Below are positions 1-10,290 of a stretch of DNA of 64,000 nt, piece by piece; the stretch's first letter is position 1, and each line of letters opens with the position of its first letter. The translations under genes were made by a program, and so were the position numbers. Location of the stretch: contig NC_135198.1 of assembly GCF_050948175.1 (NCBI RefSeq), positions 13,506,001 through 13,570,000 of the forward strand, read 5' to 3'. Source of the stretch: Xylocopa sonorina. Lineage: Eukaryota > Arthropoda > Insecta > Hymenoptera > Apidae. The notes beneath the pieces are model-generated. The model was not told where the DNA came from. It made no database searches and saw nothing but the letters and a program-made list of their open reading frames with translations.

Positions 1-958
1 CGTGGGACTAGAGCGGGCGACGAGGGACGCGAGGTAGCGAAGGATGGGACGACAGGCATGCATCGGGCAGCGATCCAGCTACGAGCCAACCGATCGTTCC
101 GAGGGTCTTGGCTTCCCACTAAATTCGCAATATACGATCCCGGGAAACCAAAACGAACCAGCTTTCATGACGTCGCGGGGAGGTAACCCTCTCGGGTAAC
201 GATACGATCGAATCTGAGACTGCTCGAGGTATAGGTGGTACGGTACTCGTTTTAAAGATGCCGCGTCGATATTGCCGAGCTTGTCAAAATTCCTTTTTCA
301 TCCGTTTCGAATAATTTCCTCTCCATCGAGGGCTCCATCGAGAGAGCTCGTTGCATCGCGCTAGCTGGCTAGAAGGTGTCGATCTAATTAGGCGGCCCGA
401 ATCCGACTCGTTACCGATTACGATAGCCTACGTGGCGCTTTCAATTTTCTGCGACGCTCTTTTTCAGATAAGAATCTGGCCCGGCGGTAAACGCCGCGAG
501 ACTCGTTCCCAGGTAGAGAGAAGTTTGGTAACGGAACACCTACGACAGGTTCGCACTGTGGGATACCCGGTTAGTATGTTATTCGGCAGTTCGCGCAGGC
601 ACCTTTCGCCGTTCTGACGTTCCCGATCTGTTTGGCCAGGGAACGGCCGTGTGGCATCCGAACCAACCGATTTCCATTCACTCGGAGAATTTATGTGACG
701 ACGGGTAAACCGGAAATCATGGATTGGATGTCCTGAGAGACTCGAGACCCTCGACGCTCCGCGCGCCTACTCGATAGTCCGCAACTCTTTTCACCGATCT
801 CGCGAAGGTTAACCTATTCTCGCAGTCACGCATATCGGGGGACCCCGAGGCCGTACTTTGCCATCTTTACAGTCCGAGGGACGTCGTCGAAATCGGGAAT
901 ATACATACAATAATATTACGCTCGATCTCGAGTTCCCTCGCGAATCGCCGCCGCCGCA
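1..958. other. Noncoding stretch, no gene seen
   Basis: This is CpG-rich single-copy-looking DNA. An 88-codon open frame at 351-617 starts with TTG, has no recognisable domain and no splice or start context, so I read it as chance. I see no RNA gene and no strong regulatory cluster. Confidence 0.7.
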
Positions 959-999
<41 letters not shown>

Positions 1000-1000
1000 A
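959..1000. repeat. (CGA)n microsatellite
   Basis: About 42 bases of nearly perfect CGA trinucleotide. In the plus-strand frame it would encode a Thr run, which explains the small open frame around it. Confidence 0.95.
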
Positions 1001-1589
1001 GACTCGCCGTTCTCTCTCGTGTAAGTCCCCGTTAAATGTTGCTAATTAATTGCGGCTATCGATCGCCGGACGGGAAACGTCGCGGAAGGTACGAGAGGCG
1101 GCGAGCAGCTGGTAGGGTTACTAGCGAGCGCACCAGTAGGAATAAGGACGGGCGCGAAGTAAGTTCGCAGAAAGGCTCGGAGTAATTGTAGAATCTGGTG
1201 GACGCAACTTGTCCTACGGAGGGACAAGTGACGGGCGTCGTTCGAGGGTTCCTTCTGATCGTTGCTCGATCGCGGAGGATGGTAGCCTCTCTCCCCTGGT
1301 GATCCGCCGTGGAGGACGCGATGCGACGCGATGCGACGCGAGGCGACGCGAGGCGACGCGACGGCGCGTCCTCTCGCTCCTCGGATCTCCGATCTCGAAG
1401 CGGATCTCCGAGCTGCCGTGGTGGTTGCGCGGCCGTACCCCTTAGGCACTGTCAACCGGCGCGAGCGACAATGCCCGATGCGAGATAAAGCGAAACCTTA
1501 AGGGACTCGGCAGCGTGCTCGCCGTGGAAAGATACGTACCTCGAGTATGTACGCGAGCCCCCGAACCCGCCAACGACACAACACCGAAG
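1001..1589. other. Noncoding stretch with decamer repeat
   Basis: Apart from the decamer array at 1315-1363, I see no supportable element here. Overlapping open frames on both strands are low-complexity by-products of that repeat. Confidence 0.65.
1315..1363. repeat. GCGAC-based decamer tandem repeat
   Basis: Four or five imperfect 10-mers alternate ATGCGACGCG and AGGCGACGCG. They belong to the GACGC/GACGA pentamer family that recurs across the window. Confidence 0.9.
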
Positions 1590-1660
1590 AGATCGAAGAG
1601 ATCTACTTCTCGGGATACGCCAGCACCACCGTCTTCGCCAACACTTATTTCCCCGATATA
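1590..1660 (+). repeat. Direct repeat copy R1
   Basis: A ~71-bp unit whose first part is nearly identical to 2092-2163. It shares the block ATCTACTTCTCGGGATAC, then a diverged middle, then CTTATTT and CGATATA at matching positions. A 2-base indel near the start separates the copies. It sits directly before a CTAC array, whereas the second copy sits directly after a GTAG array. In one frame both copies read IYFSGY, then after a gap AN(T/A)YF(P/F)DI, but neither frame extends into a recognisable protein. Confidence 0.8.
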
Positions 1661-1662
1661 CC

Positions 1663-1716
1663 CTACCTACCTACCTACCTACCTACCTATCTACCTACCC
1701 ACCTACCTCTTCTACC
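1663..1716. repeat. (CTAC)n tetranucleotide array
   Basis: About 46 bases of CTAC with single-base interruptions, ending in CTACCTA near 1716. It is the reverse complement of the longer GTAG array 210 bases downstream. Confidence 0.95.
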
Positions 1717-1927
1717 TAATGTCGTCTCGAGACGTCGACAATTTTTCCTCTACTCGCTCTTCCGTTCTCCGTTTTTCGCTTTCCCCGGTTCTCTACGCTT
1801 TTCGCTTTCCGCGGATACGCGGTCGATGTAATTTTTGGACCGGGATAAATGTCTGCCGTTTCGTTCGGAAGAACTGGAATAGTCCCAAAGGAGGGATACG
1901 TGTTTCACTTACACGAACATACTTACA

Positions 1928-2052
1928 TAGGTAGGTAGGTAGGTAGGTAGATAGGTAGGTAGGTAGGTAGGTAGGTAGGTAGGTAGGTAGTAAGGTAGAA
2001 AGGTAGGAAGGAAGGAAGGTAGGTAGGTAGGTAGGTAGGTAGGTAGGTACCT
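1928..2052. repeat. (GTAG)n tetranucleotide array
   Basis: About 125 bases of TAGG/GTAG with an interruption of GTAAG, GTAGAAAG and GGAAG units near 1988-2018. Each perfect stretch repeats the 7-mer TAGGTAG. It can pair with the CTAC array upstream. Confidence 0.95.
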
Positions 2053-2091
2053 ATAGGGAGCGAGCTACAAAGCCAGCAGAGCCGTAAGACC

Positions 2092-2163
2092 AGATCGAAG
2101 ATCTACTTCTCGGGATACCGGCGTGTCTGCCTACGCCTCGCGAACGCTTATTTCTTCGATATA
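2092..2163 (+). repeat. Direct repeat copy R2
   Basis: Second copy of the unit at 1590-1660, in the same orientation, 502 bases downstream. An open frame runs from about 2047 through R2 to a TAG at 2335-2337, and contains a 57-codon ATG frame starting at 2164. Its composition is unusually protein-like for this window (few Arg and Ser runs), but I recognise no family and it is too short to call a gene. Confidence 0.8.
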
Positions 2164-2808
2164 ATGTTCCGAGATAGCCTCGACCAAATACGTAAAAGGT
2201 ACCAGAGGTCCGTTGCCGCAACGAAGGTTGTTCAAGGATACGATGCAACGCGAGAGTCGTACCTGCCGAGAGACGTCTACAATAACGTAATAAAAGTAAT
2301 CGAACGCGGATCGACGAGAGAGGTTTTCGGCGGATAGACGATGATCATCGCGGTCTCGGTGCTTTCCCTAGGCCGTGCCCCTCGAAAATCCGCTAGAAAG
2401 AGAGAGGAGAGTCTGAAAGTGGCAAGGTGGGCCTGACAAGGCCCCTTCGATGTCACCAAACTCGTTCCTCCGTCCACACCGCGGGAGCCCAGCCCACTTT
2501 ACGACTCGGCTCGTCGCGAGCGAACACCGAGCTATCCTAATACGAAGCAACGATCCAAGATCTTCTGGGACAGTCCAACAGGCGTCCTTATATAATAGCC
2601 GTCCGTAGAATTCGAATTTTATTCCTGATTACGCAACAGCCCACCGCGCCGCAGCGTACGTTCAACTGGTAGGTAACCGACGACGCCTGGACCTTCTTTG
2701 AATTTCATTGAAAGTACCCGTCTGTCACGCCGGTACTCTCCTCTCCTATCCACGTCGACTCGATATCTGCTATGTTTGTCGACGTTAAATCCAATACGAC
2801 GCGGCTAG

Positions 2809-2825
2809 AACGAACGAACGAACGC
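2809..2825. repeat. (GAAC)n short array
   Basis: Four GAAC units. The same tetramer recurs at 34171-34205 and 60500-60522. Confidence 0.85.
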
Positions 2826-3353
2826 TTTGCATAACAACAAGATACACTCTGCCGCACCGTGCGCGCACCCCTCGGAAAAATTGCTATTTTATTACTCGCG
2901 TTTCACCCAAGGGTGGTGGAGGGGGGTTTTTCTTTTATTCGGACCCACATAATCGTCGAACGCGAGAAATAAATTATGCCCGCGTCGAAAGGTTGGACGA
3001 TTTTTAACGGCGAAAAAAATCTGCGGACAAATTCGCACCGCGTTTTAGAGAAATCGTTCGGTCCGCGGAACCCTACGGCAGCCAGCGCAGCCAACTACCA
3101 TTCCTTACGTCACTCGAATTGTACGATATGTAAATTCGATCGTATTTCATTTCTTTCGCGCCGCAAACTATCGCTACCGTAACGCCCTGCTAGCCGAGTG
3201 AGCTACGGTGGTAAGTTTCGCGCGCGGAGTCTGCTCGCGTCGAGTATCTCGCGACGATTTTTCCCAATTCTAAACGCGAGAATATACGATACGAGTCTCG
3301 AGGTAATTGGTCCGTCAAATAATACACGATGCATAAACGTAACACCCCATCCG

Positions 3354-3378
3354 CCCCCCGCCCCCCTCCCATCCCCCC
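3354..3378 (-). other. G-quadruplex motif on minus strand
   Basis: Plus-strand C runs of 6, 6, 3 and 6 are separated by loops of 1, 1 and 2 bases. This fits the canonical four-run G-quadruplex pattern on the minus strand with very short loops, which usually gives high stability. Confidence 0.75.
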
Positions 3379-3582
3379 GATACACCATCCTTTATGGACT
3401 CGAAAGCGCGAGCCTTCGTTTTATAGGCGTATACATAATTAATTGCCAACGGTGTCCGTCTCTCTTCCTCCTCCTACTGTATTTACATATATTCTCGCTT
3501 CTTCGCCCGTTCGTTCCCCGTGTCCGATACAAGAAGAAGACCCCATTTGCCCTCGCCGACTTTTTCTTCCATCGTCGTCGCC

Positions 3583-3599
3583 CGTGTGTGTGTGTGTGC
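3583..3599. repeat. (GT)n microsatellite
   Basis: Eight GT units. This is one of the few GT rather than CT dinucleotide repeats in the window. Confidence 0.9.
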
Positions 3600-5074
3600 G
3601 TGGCATTTTAAGGATCCCACCTCTCTTCGATTGGACGGTCGCGCAACTGTAACTCGACCGATTACGATACACCACGAATCCTCTTTCCCTAGCTGACGCT
3701 ATTCCTCGCCTATCACCGTGACCCACCGTTCGCTTCCGCGTGTGTGACGCTCTTTAACGAGGGTTCGTCGCGAGGGCTCATAGACGTGCTGTAGTTTTCA
3801 CCGCGAGGAGAGACCAGCGATCGTCCAGATGGCGGATGTCTCCTGGTGGAAAGGACCGAGAGACGGCGAGGTTTTAACGTCCCTTTTACGACCCTTTAAA
3901 ATACCATCGCAGCGGCAGCTACCGGGCTCTCTTAATTATTTTACGAGAATTCCGACGACAATGCTCGGTGGCAAAAACAACCGGTAACACCCTGTCTACC
4001 GTTCTCGCCGCGCGGCCCATGGAGATTACGAGAGCATAGCTCGGAGCCGTTCGAGGTCCGGGGCTCGCCGCGGCAACGTTTTCTCCGAGTAACGTCATTA
4101 AGACGCGCGTGAAACGCACGACAACGCGATAACTAATTTCAGGATCGTCTCGACGGGCAGGTAACGCAGCTGCGTGTAGCGCGCGTCTGTTGCTAATTCG
4201 TGAAATCGGTGTCGAAATTCAACGATAAAAGTTTGGTGTATCGGGACGGAACGACGAGACGAATCGCGCATGAATAATGCATTGACCTCACCGCATCGAG
4301 AAATAAACATCGTCGAAACGTGGCCGGGCGCAAGGTCAACGCACGCCACGAAATTAATAATTTTCAGGTTTCGCCTCGATCGAGCAAAATACGTGCCATT
4401 AATCAGGCTGACATCTTCGATAAGTTCCGCGGCGAGGCATCATTTTTCGCCCTCGATCGATTCACGGTGAGACGACCGAAAGGAGACGCCTCTAAATAGC
4501 GGCGCGCGCGTTTCGTAAATTGCGAATAATTCAGCCGATCGGGGCGCGCGCGCGCGCCAGGGAAAAGTACGCGCGGGAAAAAGGTGGCGAGGTAATGGCG
4601 GCGGGGACGGATTCGATGGAACTGAAACGGCGCCGGCGAACAACGTAGGAGAGAAACAAATAGGGTCCGGCCCAATTAGGAATTTATTTATGCGCCTGCG
4701 GGTATATTAAACGAGCGAAAATATGAATGCCAGAGAAAAAAGAGAAGAAAATCCGCGGGAACGTGTCCACCCAATTCGAGGCAGGCGATCGTAGATACAC
4801 GTCGCGCTTATAAAGACCGTAGCAGGTCCTCGTTAACGAACTGCCAGGGCAGTTAAACATAAATTGCAGCTTTGAGCCGTCTCTCTGCTCTCCGCTGGCG
4901 TGTCCTGAGCATTCTGTGCGTGCTGCCTCGTTTTCTCGCCTTAAATCCGCGCCAACCGGACGGTCGACTCGCAATTTCAACGATACGAAACGGTCCAGCC
5001 GCGTGACGACGTCTCAGAAAATCAACCGGATCAATTATTACGCCTCTCAATCCCGATATCCACGAACGCCTGTT

Positions 5075-5102
5075 TCCCTCCTTCCCTCCCTCCCTCCCTC
5101 CT
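5075..5102. repeat. (CCCT)n array
   Basis: Pyrimidine-only tetranucleotide array on the plus strand with one interruption near its start. Confidence 0.9.
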
Positions 5103-5434
5103 CCGATCCTTCTCGCGCCCCCTGACGAAGACACCGCAATTACTCGAATTAGAAAGCCGATAAACGAAATTGGTAGCCGTTAGGGCAGCATGCCTTCTCA
5201 CGCGACCCACTTGCGAGTGCGCGTGCTCGATTCGTCCAAAAGAAGACGCATCGTCTCGCCTCTCCTCTTTTCCGCTCGTAAGGGCAAAAAGAGTAGTGAA
5301 AAGACGGACGGACAATGTCGCCTCGTTTATCAGAATGGTATTGTGGGAGCATCGTTGCCCTTCTCGACACCCTCTTTGTTGGTTACATCCAGACTCCGAG
5401 CCCCGCCGACTACTCAATCCTTTCTTCCATTCTC

Positions 5435-5437
<3 letters not shown>

Positions 5438-5491
<54 letters not shown>
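5438..5491. repeat. (CT)n microsatellite
   Basis: About 54 bases of uninterrupted CT on the plus strand. The minus strand reads GAGA, the core of GAGA-factor sites in insects. Confidence 0.97.
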
Positions 5492-5493
<2 letters not shown>

Positions 5494-6507
5494 GCTCTCT
5501 CAGCCGAGCCACAAGAACCGGGAAAGAAGAAAGGCGGACACCAACGTTCGCCTCTTTAAAAAGCAATCGTATCCCGAAAAAAAGCGTGATTCTTCGTGGC
5601 TACCATCCGGAAGAGAAAAGAAAAACCGATACTACGCGACTCGATGGTGGTTACTGACGATGAACTGACGTCGGACGAGAAACGAACCGCGAGGAGGAGC
5701 AGGAGGAGGAGGTGAGGAGGGAAGATAAAGGCGGAATCAGGATTTAACATCGGTACACTCGAACATCTTGTAGCCGCGGGTCGGTGGTGTGTATCTACGT
5801 GGAGCGTTACATAATTTAGCGGCGTGTACGTCGCATAAGTTAGAGGTTCGGTTGAAACGGGGCGACTATAATTTCATCTCGGGTGGTTATATCTCAGAGC
5901 TTAACTCCGACGAAATGTTCAAAATAGCAGTACAACCGATTGCTTTTAAGGAAGAACAGCGCTCTTGGTACCACGGTCGCTCGATTACGTTCCGTTCCTT
6001 CGATGCTCGCTCTTCTCTCCTCGGTCGAACTATCGCCGATGGAAGGAAGTCGCTCGAGTCCGTGCGATTCGGTCGACTCGTCAAACAGTTAGGCTAGACG
6101 CGACCGAATCCCTCCACTCGCGTAACGTTCTCACATTTTCGAGGCAACTTTTCTTCGCAGTTCGCATTTTCCAAGGAGAGCCCCGCGAACGGGATTAGTC
6201 GACGGCGTTAGCTCGGCGCCGTTCGTTATCGTTAATGTTAATGTTCTACGAGCACGCTTATGCGCGGGAGTCGGTTTCATTTATAATTGGGAAGAGCTTA
6301 GAAGACCGCGTTCCTTTTTCCTTTTCCTTTTTTTATTCATCTTCGTACGCGGTTTTTTCACGCCGTGGCTACGGCCGCGGGAGAAGGCATTATTCCCGCG
6401 GAGATAAGAAAGAAAATATTTTTTCCGGAGCATTTGAATATTTCATTTTTCTTACGGTACTGGATCCGTTAATCTCTCGACTTATCCACTTTTGTATTGT
6501 GCCGCCT

Positions 6508-6531
6508 CCCCACCCCCACCCCCTCGCTCCC
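6508..6531 (-). other. G-quadruplex motif on minus strand
   Basis: Plus-strand C runs of 4, 5, 5 and 3 with loops of 1, 1 and 5 bases. Confidence 0.7.
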
Positions 6532-8037
6532 GCCGGTTAAATTACGATTTGCGCTAATTACCGCGTGAAATATTTGCACGAGAGCGCGTAAAGTAAGCCG
6601 TCAGATCGTTAGATACGCGAGAGGTATACGCGCGCAATAATATCGCACGGCTATATCCGATTGAAAATCTAATTTATAACCATAAGAGCGTGGGTAATGG
6701 ATTGATAAACAAGATCCGTGTCTATTAACGGGATCCTGGTATCCACGTCAAAATGGACCCGCCCAACGGGATCGACGGGACGGGGTAACTACGGTAACAG
6801 CGCGGAGGAGCTTGTCTCTCGAGTTTTCGAAATCCCACGAACCGATGGATTTCCAGCCGGCGCCCGTACACCGTCATAGACACCGACGTAAGTCACCGGT
6901 GAAACAGGTCGTGTTCAGCCCGCGTACACGTATTTTTTCTGACCGCCCAAATTCGAGCCTCGCGCGCACGCTCGCCTCTATAATGTAATAATTTAGCCCC
7001 GTGAATACGGGGCGAATCGTAAAGCCGTCCTTCGGGGGCGTTTAACTTGCTTTTAATGATTTCGAGGCGTGGACAGCTCCGATCCGGATTTTCGATGGTA
7101 CGCCTCGACGAGGAAATTAACCGCGCTGAAACGGCGCCGACCGTCTCTCAGCCACGGTCACCATTCTGCTCTCCGAGATCTCGCCGGAAACATAACGAAC
7201 GATCCTGCCGAACGAAACAATTTCGTAAACCGAAACGCGATAAGAAACGATATTTATTGTACCTTCTCTCTCGGATCTAAATTGAGCGGCTAGTTTCTCG
7301 AAATCCTAGCCCCTAGCGCAAAAAACGGTAACCGCCGTATCGCGAATCGATTTGCCGAATGTGTATCTCGGTTCCGCGTTACTTTCCACGCGGTGTTGAC
7401 CGTGTCGACGAATCGGCGTCGTAAAGTTCGACGAGCAAAAAGGAAAACCGAGAACGCGGTAAACGAAACGCAGCGATTCACGGGCAGAACGTAACGGGAA
7501 GGTTCCCGTGGGTACCTGTCGCCAGTTACGGTCGGTATAAACATTGCCGGATGCTCGCATCTGGTCGGCACGTGGGCTCTCCTCAGGTGTTCGTCCCCGA
7601 AAAAGTTTCCATTCCGAGGACCACCTGACCAACCCCCAACGAGCATCCACCCTCGTTTACACTGGCCGAGACCGGTGGATCTCAGGTGCGAGACGCGTCC
7701 TCAACATGTGTTTCGTATTAGCGACACCAGGACCTTCTTCTACCCGCCATTAAACTCGCCGAATGAGTCGTGGGAATGCGCACGAGGGCCACTTGCATCT
7801 GGCTTAAATCGTTTTATTGGCATCGGCAAGTTTCCTTTGGGGTTCGAGGTGGGGCAACCGTACGCGTTTCAATACTGTTTTTCGCAGAATCTCCCCGACG
7901 AACGTGTCCAGAGACAAAAGTACCCCACTGTCGTTCGCCAACGACATCCCGGCCATCACGCTACTTTCTAATCGGTAAACGGGTTCTTTATTTCGCGAAG
8001 GAAAAAGAAATAGGTAAATCGTGCATGCTAACGGTGC

Positions 8038-8064
8038 AAAAAAAAAATAAAGAAAGAAAAAGCA
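8038..8064 (+). other. A-rich tract with AATAAA
   Basis: A run of ten A residues is followed by TAAAGAAAGAAAAAG and contains AATAAA at 8046-8051. It could be a poly(A) signal or the fossil tail of a retrocopy. I see no target-site duplication. Confidence 0.35.
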
Positions 8065-10230
8065 ACGCATATTAACGACAACACCGGTTAAATCGCCCTT
8101 TATCACATTATGGAAATGGCAACGCATTTTAATCGCGCGTACGTTGCGTGTGGTATACGCCGTATTCGATTCGAGGCATAACCTAAAAAACTAACGAACG
8201 CATAAATTAGCGCGCGTATCGATTTTTTGCACCACGCTTCCTTTACGACACTTCGCGCGTTCTAAAATCAAGTTCCATTTCTTTATACTTCTACTGTAAT
8301 AGTGGTACGAGCGTTTCTAAAAAGTTTACTCACCATCGACAATCGGCACGATGGCTCCCATGAAAATTACCGAATGCTTCGACGTCCTCTCCGCGCGGAG
8401 GTGTCGCGACGTCTTCGAATCGCGCGCGGTCACGAAATCGCACGAGTCTCACCGACGAGCAACACCAAAACAAACGTCGCGGTACAATTTCGTTTGTCCT
8501 GAAACCGGATAAAACCGAATAGGCGTAGGGAAAGATAACGCGTCCTTACGCGTCTTAACTCTGATCCAGTTCGATGCCGTTCGGCCGCCATAGCGGTCGC
8601 GTCGCTTTCTTTCGCGCGATAAAATCGTGCACACCACGCAAGCGTCACTATCGCAGATACTAATAGCCAATAATAAGTGACGACCGACAATACGGCCAAT
8701 TACAGATGTTGTCGGTAGCGACACCATCGACGTTTTTATCGAACCACCGCGACTAATCGTAATGCGTAAGCGGGACGCAAAACCGACGAGTGGTTCGTAA
8801 TTACGCGTTAATATGCGAGTTACATTACGTGCGTAGTTAATAAGTGAATCACGGGATTAAGAAAGCGGAGCGGCACGAGGGAAGTTGCTGTTGGACGATC
8901 GCCTCGCTACGTTCTCGAGGACAGTCGTATTTTGGTGAGTGATTCCACGCCGTTCCTACGACAGCTATCTCGTTCTCTCGTTTCGCCATGACACTTTTCT
9001 CTCGCGTTGACACCGTTGCGAAAGTTGAATGAAATCTAAAAAGTAAACGATAGTTTGACGAGCGTGTATCCGCGGGGAGAGGTACACGCGATCCGTGGAT
9101 AGCCGGAATATTTCCGAAAAGTTTGAGGCGCGTTAATCGCGTTAACGATCCGTGTTTACCTCGACGGGGTAAACCGCGTGGGCGAGGATGACGAGAAACT
9201 GCGGGCGTAAGCTGCCGGAGGCTTAAGCGATAATTGTTTAGCTTGCACAGTTAAAGTTTCATCAAAACTCCGGGAGTAACCAGATATTAGCCTTCGTCAT
9301 CTTCGTTTCCCACCTTTTCCACCCCCCTCGGCGTTGGTCTCGAAGCCGCGCGAAGGAAGCAACGACGAATAAATGCGGGAGAGCGGAGGGCTAATGCCGT
9401 TTGTCCGCCGTTGGAATCTCGGCTCTGATTGCGGATCTACCAGCGCGAGCCTCGAAACTCCCCGACTCTCGGTTTTATTAGTTTTAAACACGCGTTAAAT
9501 AAAACGGGACTAAGCCGGCAGTAAGATCAGACTGTGGTTTAGAGACGTAAACGTATCTTTAGAAGGAACCGTAGCAAGGGCGAGACCCTCCTAGGATCCC
9601 TTTTCCGTTCAGAGGGATTTCGTCGAAAACGCAAGATTTCCGTGAGCTCTGGAAACGGGGGGACCGTGTAGTAAATTGTAGGTAAATCAGGAGATACTAG
9701 CCACTTCCAGAATTATATCGTCGAGCTGTTTTTCCCTCTTGCTGGCTCTCGTTATATTCTCTCGTTAGGGACCGATCGATCGTTTGCATCTACGTACGCT
9801 CTCGACGAGGAATACGTAATATCTCTCCGGAACGAACGAGAGGAAGGAAGTTTAATGGCGTCGTTCGGGAGAGGATCGTGATACCAAAAGAAGCGAGTCC
9901 TTTTTTTCAAAGAGAACAAATACTCCTGCCGGAAGAAAGTAGCTCATTCGTAGCGGATCGACCCCGCGTTTAATTAGGCAGCTCCTTTTCCGAGGTAGTC
10001 CCCAGGAGAGCGAAAGGAATCACGAGGCGAGACCGAGCCACCACTCTCCATCTCGGAAAAGTCTTTCTCCGGTGGCACGCGGACCCACTCAATCAGTGCG
10101 CGGATTACACTTTTAATTCATTTTTTTAACTAACTCGACCGTGTCCCGCCGTGGCCCGACCAATCGTGGAACGAAAACGGCTCGTTTCCGCCACGAGGAT
10201 CAACCGTTCAACGGGAACTGAATCGCCTCG

Positions 10231-10259
10231 TAATTGTTCCGGCGCATCGCGAACAATTA
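10231..10259. promoter_or_regulatory. Perfect SOX-like inverted repeat
   Basis: TAATTGTTC at 10231-10239 and its exact reverse complement GAACAATTA at 10251-10259 are separated by 11 bases. Each arm carries AACAAT, the SOX HMG-box core, and the half-site centres are 20 bp apart, about two helical turns. A POU octamer follows 23 bp downstream. Function is inferred from motifs only. Confidence 0.45.
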
Positions 10260-10282
10260 ATTACAACGTTAAATATTTTTAC

Positions 10283-10290
10283 ATGCAAAT
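10283..10290 (-). promoter_or_regulatory. POU octamer ATGCAAAT
   Basis: Perfect octamer, reading TAATTTGCAT on the minus strand. It lies with TTAATTAC and the SOX-like dyad in one 60-bp AT-rich island inside GC-rich DNA. SOX plus POU pairing is a well-known neural enhancer arrangement; its use here is inference. Confidence 0.45.

Larger units (their letters stand above)
2338..5437. other. Noncoding stretch
   Basis: No gene seen. It contains short repeats (CGAA at 2809-2825, GT at 3583-3599, CG at 4543-4558, CCCT at 5075-5102), one strong C-run cluster listed separately, and AT-rich patches around 4260-4420 and 4680-4740 without a convincing motif cluster. Confidence 0.65.
5492..10149. other. 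Noncoding stretch
   Basis: No gene recognised. AT-rich patches lie at 6220-6480 and 6540-6720, the latter with forkhead-like ATAAACA at the TTGATAAACAAG stretch. Open frames on both strands at 7675-8127 are followed by an A-rich tail, discussed as a finding. The rest is repeat-poor CpG-rich DNA. Confidence 0.6.

Noticed and set aside
1663..2052. Possible CRISPR-like repeat pattern
   Set aside because: The repeats are uninterrupted tetranucleotides with no spacers, in what looks like an animal genome.
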